A stretch of 48,825 nt of DNA from Alphaproteobacteria bacterium UBA7314 (lineage in GTDB: Bacteria; Pseudomonadota; Alphaproteobacteria; MPNO01; UBA830), in assembly GCA_002471575.1 (NCBI GenBank), contig DKQG01000001.1, positions 1 through 48,825 of the forward strand, written 5' to 3'. A program made the position numbers and the translations under genes. Below, piece by piece: positions 43,855 through 48,825 of this stretch (positions are counted from its first letter, which is position 1; each line of letters starts with the position of its first letter). The notes under the pieces were generated by a model. It was not told the DNA's origin, did not search any database, and saw only the letters and a program-made list of their open reading frames with translations.

Positions 43855-43938
43855 TTACATCGGACCCGATTGAAAACGCACCACAACGGCAACCACTATC
43901 CCGATCAGGATCAGCAGGAGCAGACGACGAACACCCAT
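43855..43938 (-). CDS. Small membrane peptide (27 residues)
   Basis: A 27-codon frame, MGVRRLLLLILIGIVVAVVV then RFQSGPM, with one clear transmembrane helix flanked by basic residues. GGACGGG precedes the ATG at about 6 nt, and its stop lies 4 nt before the hydrolase start, so translation could be coupled. Not recognised as a known family. Function unknown. Such short membrane proteins are often missed in annotation. Confidence 0.5.
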   Translation of the reverse strand: MGVRRLLLLILIGIVVAVVVRFQSGPM

Positions 43939-43969
43939 CAATCCCGTCCGGTTTTGATATTTAACAGGA

Positions 43970-44461
43970 TCAATCCGGGCGCCGCCGGATCATCACGATA
44001 TCGCGCGACGAAAAGACGTTTTCGCCACGCTGGTTGGTCAGCACGAATTCCCAGATCGCGAGACCTCGATCGGGTCGTGTTTTGGAGTCGCGTTTGCCGA
44101 CGCACTCTTGACGCATGAAGAGTTCGTCGCCGACGCGCACCGGCTTCAGGAAATTCTGATCCTCGATCTTAGCCGCGCCAATAATCGCAACATTGCGTTC
44201 GACGCTCATGATCATGCGCTGTTTGAGGGCGATCGTCAGAACGCCGGACGCGATTAGGCTGTCGTGAACCGTGGCTTCGCCCCCTGCATCGCTGATATGC
44301 ATCGGCAATGGGTCGTAGCGGGTGGCAAAACTGATGATTTCATCGGCCGTAACGGTAATCGGCCCGGCTTCACAGACCTGGCCGATCTGAATATCTTCAA
44401 GAAACAGCTCGACTACCGGTCCCGGCTCGACGTCATTGATTTCAGAGATGTTCTTGTTCAT
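43970..44461 (-). CDS. MaoC-family enoyl-CoA hydratase-like protein
   Basis: 163 residues, hot-dog fold with the hydratase-2 motif Asp50-x4-His55 (YDPLPMH); the segment SLIASGVLTIALKQRMI is typical. It would hydrate an enoyl-CoA in the pathway of the neighbouring thiolase and SDR. It is the promoter-proximal gene of the leftward run 44461 to 37080, with a 31-nt gap to the small membrane peptide gene. Confidence 0.9.
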   Translation of the reverse strand: MNKNISEINDVEPGPVVELFLEDIQIGQVCEAGPITVTADEIISFATRYDPLPMHISDAGGEATVHDSLIASGVLTIALKQRMIMSVERNVAIIGAAKIEDQNFLKPVRVGDELFMRQECVGKRDSKTRPDRGLAIWEFVLTNQRGENVFSSRDIVMIRRRPD

Positions 44462-44530
44462 TTAGCGGACATAGCCGACACCCGCCCATTGCGCAATTAC
44501 GAACTCAGTGAACCGTCAGCGTTTCGCCGA

Positions 44531-44707
44531 CTAACGGACAAGCGATTTCGCTGGTGCTGCTGATATCGAATTAATCCGAAGGGTCGCTTTCGCCACAAAC
44601 TGTAAACGTAATACGGCAACCGGTCCCATCGTGTAGATATCTTGTAAAGATTGCAGACTTCTGTCGTAATCCTCAGCGGTCGCGGCGCCGGTTAGAAAAA
44701 ATTGCAT
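44531..44707 (-). CDS. Hypothetical short protein (58 residues)
   Basis: A 58-codon frame (starts MQFFLTGAATAEDYDRSLQS) with GAGGGAAA about 6 nt before the ATG. I do not recognise a family; it has no membrane segment or signal. It may be real or a chance frame in a 376-nt gap. Confidence 0.3.
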   Translation of the reverse strand: MQFFLTGAATAEDYDRSLQSLQDIYTMGPVAVLRLQFVAKATLRINSISAAPAKSLVR

Positions 44708-44763
44708 TCGACTTTCCCTCTGACGCACCGACCTATGTCTTCAGAACCGCCCACCATATATTG

Positions 44764-44793
44764 ATTGGGTATACTCTATTAATGTTATCCAAT
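44764..44793. promoter_or_regulatory. Imperfect inverted repeat upstream of yciB
   Basis: Arms ATTGGGTA and TATCCAAT (7 of 8 paired) with a 14-nt centre, 44 nt before the yciB start, and AT-rich. Possible operator or hairpin; TATACT within it may be a -10 element. Confidence 0.3.
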
Positions 44794-44837
44794 ATCAGGT
44801 TGTGTGGGACCCATATCAGGCGTAGTAGATCCTTTAG

Positions 44838-45419
44838 ATGAATCAAAACACTTCCGAGCAAAAAAAAACCGAAAGCGGTTGGGTTAAGCCAGTCACCGAA
44901 TACGGTCCTCTGGCCATATTTTTGGTTACCTACTACATAGAGGATTTGTATGCAGCGACTGCTGCGCTGATGGCCGCTACCGCCGTTGCCTTGGCAGTTT
45001 CCTTGGTCAAGAATCGTCGGGTCCCTATTATGCCGGTGATTACGGCTGTTATCGTGGGGATATTCGGTGCGCTGACGCTGATCTTCAACGACGACACCTT
45101 CATCAAGATGAAACCCACGATCGTTCAGGCGCTACTCTGCGCGATCCTTTTGGGCGGCCTCCTCTTTGGAAAAACGCTGTTGAAACCGGTCATGGGCTCG
45201 GCCTGGCCTATGACAGACTCTGGCTGGCGCATCCTGACCCGCAATTTTGGTCTGTTCTTCGCCGCGATGGCGGTGGTGAACGAAATTGTCTGGCGTACTC
45301 AGTCAGAAGAGTTCTGGGTCAATTTCAAGGTGTTTGGAAGCATTGCGCTGACACTGGCCTTCAGCATGACGCAGGTTCCAACGCTAAACCGTTATAAGAT
45401 CGACGAGCCGGAAAACTAG
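44838..45419 (+). CDS. yciB: Septation protein A family inner-membrane protein
   Basis: 193 residues with about five or six hydrophobic segments and the family patterns FLVTYYIEDLYAATA, FNDDTFIKMKPTIVQALLCAILLGGLLFGK, LKPVMGSAWPMTDSGWRILTRNFGLFFAAMAVVNEIVWR. YciB/IspZ contributes to envelope integrity and septation in proteobacteria. No neighbour on the same strand; SD is weak. Confidence 0.95.
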   Translation: MNQNTSEQKKTESGWVKPVTEYGPLAIFLVTYYIEDLYAATAALMAATAVALAVSLVKNRRVPIMPVITAVIVGIFGALTLIFNDDTFIKMKPTIVQALLCAILLGGLLFGKTLLKPVMGSAWPMTDSGWRILTRNFGLFFAAMAVVNEIVWRTQSEEFWVNFKVFGSIALTLAFSMTQVPTLNRYKIDEPEN

Positions 45420-45589
45420 TGCTTCAGGCGGCGGCGTTTCGGGGGCTGATAATAAAAGCCGGTACCTTCGGCGAGGCAGGCCCCATCGGGTGGGCCAGCA
45501 TTACTCCCCGTGGACGGAAAACTCGTTGATGCAACCGCATAACCGGAACCCGAACGAACCCAGAAATTCTTGAGCCCGATTTTGTTGCG

Positions 45590-46318
45590 TTAACCCGCCT
45601 GCGCCACCGACAACTTGCCTGTCACGCCGTGCTTTTCGATTAATCCGGCCACCAACCCACCCTCCTTCGACTCCTCAACGAAGTCTGACAGGAACACCGC
45701 TGCCGCGTCGTTTGCCTTTGCCGTACCTACCGCTTGTTGCACCGCGGTGAACCGGCCGTCCAGTATACGCGCACCGGGAATATTAGGCAGGCCTTGGGTC
45801 ATCAGCGGACGCAGACCGGCTAGTGCATCTAGCTTTTCGTCGAGGAACAGCTTCGTCGCGCCAGGCAGGCCCTTCGCCCTCACCAGTTCCGCGTGTTTAA
45901 GGTTGCTGGTAAGGAATAGATCGTAGGCACTACGTTCCGACACGGCAATACGGATACCGGGCTGATCGACCTCTTCGATCGATTGTAGCACCGACCCGGC
46001 AGGTAACATGTAGGTCGCCTCGATCTCCACATAGGCGGCAGTGAAAGCGATTTTCTCGGCTCGAGTTGGCTCCGCGCCAATCAGACCAATATCCCAGACG
46101 TCGTCCTCTACCGCATCGGCCAGTTCGCCAGGGGTAGAGAACGTTACGTAGGCTATTGGAACGCCAAGATACCCCGCGATTTTCGCTGCGAATTCCGGTC
46201 CAACCCCATCGGGGTCGCCGGATGAGGTTTCCCCCGTCACCAGCAACTTGTTCGCCATGTTAATCCCGGCACGCAGCGTGCCGGTCGGTACGAGTTGGGA
46301 AAGTAGTTCTTCGATCAT
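45590..46318 (-). CDS. Solute-binding-protein-like (family 3) protein without signal peptide
   Basis: 242 residues. Type II periplasmic-binding fold: LVPTGTLRAGINMANKLL, DPDGVGPEFAAKIAGYLGV, DVWDIGLIGAEPTRAEKIAFTAAYVEIEATYMLPAGS. There is no signal peptide or lipobox, so it probably stays in the cytosol or binds a ligand as a sensor; such family members are known among amino-acid-like binders. No transporter genes are nearby. The ATG directly follows the T-run of a strong terminator hairpin and has no SD of its own. Confidence 0.75.
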   Translation of the reverse strand: MIEELLSQLVPTGTLRAGINMANKLLVTGETSSGDPDGVGPEFAAKIAGYLGVPIAYVTFSTPGELADAVEDDVWDIGLIGAEPTRAEKIAFTAAYVEIEATYMLPAGSVLQSIEEVDQPGIRIAVSERSAYDLFLTSNLKHAELVRAKGLPGATKLFLDEKLDALAGLRPLMTQGLPNIPGARILDGRFTAVQQAVGTAKANDAAAVFLSDFVEESKEGGLVAGLIEKHGVTGKLSVAQAG

Positions 46319-46319
46319 A

Positions 46320-46355
46320 AAAAATCCGCAGCAATGAGTGTGTCTGCGGATTTTT
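46320..46355 (-). terminator. Strong intrinsic terminator (12-nt perfect stem)
   Basis: AAAAATCCGCAG (46320-46331) pairs perfectly with CTGCGGATTTTT (46344-46355) over a 12-nt loop. Flanking A and T runs make it active in both directions. On the minus strand it ends the HpaB-like transcript, and its T-run leads directly into the ATG of the solute-binding-like gene at 46318. Confidence 0.85.
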
Positions 46356-46376
46356 AAGCCTCTCAGGCCGTGAAGG

Positions 46377-47867
46377 CTATTCCGCGGCGACGGGGCGGCG
46401 CAGTTGGTCAGCTTCCGGCAAATCGTATTCGGCCAGCACGCGGTCGACCGTGCCCGTCATTTCGTCCCACGGGCATTCGATGAAGCTGTACAGCGTGTTG
46501 ATGAAGGCGGGACCTGCATAAAAGCGCTCGTATTGCTGATGCCGTCCAGCGAAATCGCTACCCAGGAGGTCCCAACCCATTTTTAGGAACTTCATCCGTT
46601 CTATTGCCGACTGCCCAGGCACCGACCAGTAGGTTTCGAATTTGTCCTTCAACTCTGGATTGTTAATCACCGAAACATCGGCCGGCATCTGGAACGGCCC
46701 GCCCCCCATCAGCTCACGTACGGTTTCGCAAATCGTGGCGTAGTTCTGGGTACACCAGTGTAGCGCACCATACATGTGCCGCCGGTTCACGTTGTAACGT
46801 CCGGGGACCATTTCCTCCGCATCCTCTATCTGACCGGCGATCATAGCGTTAAGACCAGCCTCAGCTGCAGCCAGGCGGCCAAGTGTGTCGCGTACGGCGG
46901 GCACCTGAAGAACATTGTTGAGTTCCGCAGATTTGCGGGCGATGCCGAGGATGAGCTTCAGCTTCTCTGAAAAGCGAACATTGGACTGATGATTGCCCAT
47001 GGCGTGGCTGGGGGTCTGAAAATAGATGTTCCGCGACAGTGCGGCATTGTTATGGGTAAAAACACGCTCCCACGGCACCTTCACATCTTCGAAGATCACC
47101 ATCGAATCCGTCTCATCGAATTTCCAAGCAAACGGTGCATCAAATTCCGACACGGCAAATCTCTCGAACGGTTTCCGCGTCCAGATTGTTACCCCGTCCC
47201 AGTTCAGCGGCACGGCGCAAGTAATGCTCTCAGCCGCCTGCTCTTCACCAAGTGGCAGCAGATTTCCGACCCAGGTCTCGTTCGAAAACACCGCCGACGT
47301 GCCCAGCATTTTCATGCCATTTAGCGTCACGCCTTCCTTGTCTGCCGCGGTGACGCGTAATGTCGGGACGGTCAGACCTTCACGCTGATACAGCTCTGGC
47401 TGACGGGCACCCTGAGGCGGCAGCACCGTGTAGCAGGCGAAGGTGTCGTTTTTGCGCATGTAATCGTAATAGCCCCGCAGGTGTGCGGCCGAGCCCTTAA
47501 GATTTTCTTCGAACAATTCTGGCTTCCACAGCAGACCGGTGACGAAGCTCGCGACATGGTCCGGCGACCTGCCGATGAGCCCGCAGGTCCACTCCGCGAC
47601 GCGACGGTGGGTTTCTCGACGTCGACGGAGATCTTCCTTCGACTTCGGTTTGAGATACCAGGACGTGCTGAGCTCACCGTCCTCGTCCTCATACGCCATC
47701 ACATCGATATTCTCCGGATCGCGCTTGCGATCGTAGATCATTGCGAAGGACTGGGCGGCGTTTCGAAATGCCGGATGCGTGGTAACGTCCTCCACAAGTT
47801 CGTCGCCGATATAAACTCTTCGTCCATCGCGCAAAGAGTCGAGGTGCTGATCGCCTGTCTTTAGCAT
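46377..47867 (-). CDS. 4-hydroxyphenylacetate 3-monooxygenase-type oxygenase (HpaB/PvcC family)
   Basis: 496 residues, flavin-dependent two-component monooxygenase oxygenase of the HpaB/4-BUDH group: NDTFACYTVLPPQGARQPELY, GMKMLGTSAVFSNETWVGNLLP, MVIFEDVKVPWERVFTHNN, HQSNVRFSEKLKLILGIA. These use reduced FAD supplied by a separate reductase (HpaC); none is in the window. The PPQGARQPELY segment is typical for substrate and flavin binding. AGGAG lies 7 nt before ATG 47867 (a TTG one codon earlier is less likely). It follows the MarR gene by 30 nt and is probably co-transcribed with it. Likely role: hydroxylation of a phenol. Confidence 0.9.
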   Translation of the reverse strand: MLKTGDQHLDSLRDGRRVYIGDELVEDVTTHPAFRNAAQSFAMIYDRKRDPENIDVMAYEDEDGELSTSWYLKPKSKEDLRRRRETHRRVAEWTCGLIGRSPDHVASFVTGLLWKPELFEENLKGSAAHLRGYYDYMRKNDTFACYTVLPPQGARQPELYQREGLTVPTLRVTAADKEGVTLNGMKMLGTSAVFSNETWVGNLLPLGEEQAAESITCAVPLNWDGVTIWTRKPFERFAVSEFDAPFAWKFDETDSMVIFEDVKVPWERVFTHNNAALSRNIYFQTPSHAMGNHQSNVRFSEKLKLILGIARKSAELNNVLQVPAVRDTLGRLAAAEAGLNAMIAGQIEDAEEMVPGRYNVNRRHMYGALHWCTQNYATICETVRELMGGGPFQMPADVSVINNPELKDKFETYWSVPGQSAIERMKFLKMGWDLLGSDFAGRHQQYERFYAGPAFINTLYSFIECPWDEMTGTVDRVLAEYDLPEADQLRRPVAAE

Positions 47868-47897
47868 CAAGTATCTCCTAAATATAATGTAAGCCGG

Positions 47898-48491
47898 TCA
47901 GCGCCAGACTGCGCCTACCGCTATGTCTCCAATTTCGGCGTGTTCCCGGGCCAGCGTTTCCGCCGTGTCGGCGGCACGCGCGCTGGTCTTGGCCATGTGT
48001 TCGACGATTTCGCGGAACCGGGCAAAAGTCTCCGGCCCCATCCCGTCGAACAGTTCGCCATTGATGGCCTGCAGATGAGGCGTAAAGGAGTCGATCGCGG
48101 CCTGACCTTCCGCAGTCAGTTCAAGGATCACGCTGCGCCCATCTTCGGGGTTTGGTCGTTTATCGAGAAAACCGCGCCGCATCAGTTTTTTCGACTCCAT
48201 GGTGACATAAGCTCCGGACGTGTGAAGCCGGTCAGCGATCAGCGAAACAGTAACACGATAGCTGGGCGTCAATTCCGCTACGACCATGAGGATGTGATAC
48301 TGGATCCCGGACAGGCCGAGCGCCGTTGCCATACGTTCGCGGATCCGGTCGAAATTCACCGTCATAGTAAAGATGCCATAGATCAGCTTCCGGAAGTCAG
48401 CATCCCCGCCTGACTGATCCAGCATTGCATCCAACGTCGTGGAGGGCGGGAGCGTCCAGCCCGTGTCGGGAAGTTCAGTAGTTGAGGTCAT
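47898..48491 (-). CDS. MarR-family transcriptional regulator
   Basis: 197 residues: winged helix-turn-helix LSGIQYHILMVVAEL, VTVSLIADRLHTSGAYVTMESKKLMRRGFLDK and a wing NPEDGRSVILELT. It is upstream of the HpaB-like monooxygenase on the same strand, and likely represses itself and that gene until the phenolic substrate binds. A nested inverted repeat at 48498-48536 is the likely site. Confidence 0.9.
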   Translation of the reverse strand: MTSTTELPDTGWTLPPSTTLDAMLDQSGGDADFRKLIYGIFTMTVNFDRIRERMATALGLSGIQYHILMVVAELTPSYRVTVSLIADRLHTSGAYVTMESKKLMRRGFLDKRPNPEDGRSVILELTAEGQAAIDSFTPHLQAINGELFDGMGPETFARFREIVEHMAKTSARAADTAETLAREHAEIGDIAVGAVWR

Positions 48492-48497
48492 CTGGCG

Positions 48498-48536
48498 TTA
48501 GCTCTGATCAGACATTTATATCAGAGACATAGCTAA
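48498..48536. promoter_or_regulatory. Nested inverted repeat in the marR/hpaB promoter
   Basis: Outer arms TTAGCT and AGCTAA (perfect), inner arms CTGAT and ATCAG, in an AT-rich 39-nt stretch 6 nt upstream of the MarR start. It resembles a MarR autorepression operator. Binding is inferred. Confidence 0.45.
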
Positions 48537-48825
48537 ATTATTTATATGTATCAACTGAACAAATCCCCTCCTTAGCAGGCGACATTCATGGGTTCATGCG
48601 CATTCGGCGATATTTGGCCGCATACCTGCCGTACTTATCCGGCTGACCGGTTTTCGCAGCATTTCGCAGGCCTTCACCAGTCCGAATATTTCGGCCAACA
48701 CAGAACTTGCGATGTCCGGTTGGTTAGCTCCGGCATTGTTTCGGTTATCTTCGAGAACGGCAAACGCGTGTTTCGGAAAACAATTGGCGTGTCTGGCGAC
48801 ACAACCGGAGCGCCGGTCAACTCGA
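48537..48825. other. Right edge; partial open frames, unresolved
   Basis: About 290 nt to the window end. A plus-strand frame is open from ATG 48588 to the edge (79 codons), and a minus-strand frame is open from the edge to a TGA at 48594-48596, ending in ISTAGMRPNIAECA. The minus frame has an amphipathic stretch (DIASSVLAEIFGLVKACEML) and is the more protein-like, but neither matches a family I know. Either could be the end of a gene lying outside the window. Confidence 0.25.

Noticed and set aside
1..48825. tRNA, rRNA, CRISPR or insertion sequences
   Set aside because: I saw no cloverleaf with TTCGANTCC in proper context, no repeated spacer units, and no transposase or terminal inverted repeats.

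Overview
The window reads as a chromosomal segment of a GC-rich alphaproteobacterium. This is inferred from a PF06559-type long dCTP deaminase, an Nfu scaffold with the alphaproteobacterial N-terminal domain, a YciB protein, a LigE/LigF-like glutathione transferase, and many CoA-thioester and aromatic-acid enzymes. I see no rRNA, tRNA, CRISPR array, phage module or intact transposon. About fifty intact genes and four decayed ones are supported.

Layout. 1-2725: a nadC homologue followed by a fusion of a PhnN-type ribose 1,5-bisphosphokinase with a thymidine/AMP-phosphorylase-family enzyme; together they suggest a nucleotide-to-PRPP-to-pyridine-nucleotide route. 2732-8587: two UbiD-family decarboxylases and an SDR, divergent from a ThDP enzyme. 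8592-9420: a Spx/ArsC-like protein and a CinA C-terminal amidohydrolase. 9585-13461: a 2-hydroxyacid dehydrogenase, a 4,5-dihydroxyphthalate-decarboxylase-like protein, a heme-oxygenase-like diiron protein and a LysR regulator. 13759-17389: a dead AhpD-like gene, a TauD/TfdA dioxygenase and a divergent MFS/SDR/DksA-like operon. 17506-21402: a benzoate/anthranilate-type Rieske dioxygenase (alpha and beta) with a class III CoA-transferase and an enoyl-CoA hydratase. 21857-22942: MsrA and a small membrane protein.

23025-34917 (the clearest pathway): RidA, SDR, MarR, enoyl-CoA hydratase, acyl-CoA dehydrogenase, benzoate/2-aminobenzoate-type CoA ligase, a two-domain flavin hydroxylase/reductase of the 2-aminobenzoyl-CoA monooxygenase/reductase (salicylyl-CoA 5-hydroxylase) type and a 4HBT thioesterase. 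Together they match aerobic CoA-thioester degradation of anthranilate or a related aromatic acid. A GST, a dead SCO1 gene and dCTP deaminase are interspersed. Near-identical palindromes lie in the ridA/SDR divergent promoter and upstream of the hydroxylase, which suggests one MarR regulon.

34985-37083: a pirin gene with an in-frame amber codon, an Nfu protein with two NifU domains (the first without cysteines), and a decayed GNAT acetyltransferase. 37080-44461: a molybdenum hydroxylase (three subunits) with an SCP-type thiolase, DUF35 protein, SDR, alpha/beta hydrolase, a 27-residue membrane peptide and a MaoC hydratase; the substrate is unknown. 44838-48491: YciB, a signal-less solute-binding-like protein behind a strong terminator, an HpaB-type flavin monooxygenase and its MarR regulator.

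Overall this is an accessory catabolic region with many short operons, each with its own regulator or palindromic promoter, mixed with a few housekeeping genes and fresh pseudogenes. Functions come from motif and family recognition by eye; no database search was run.
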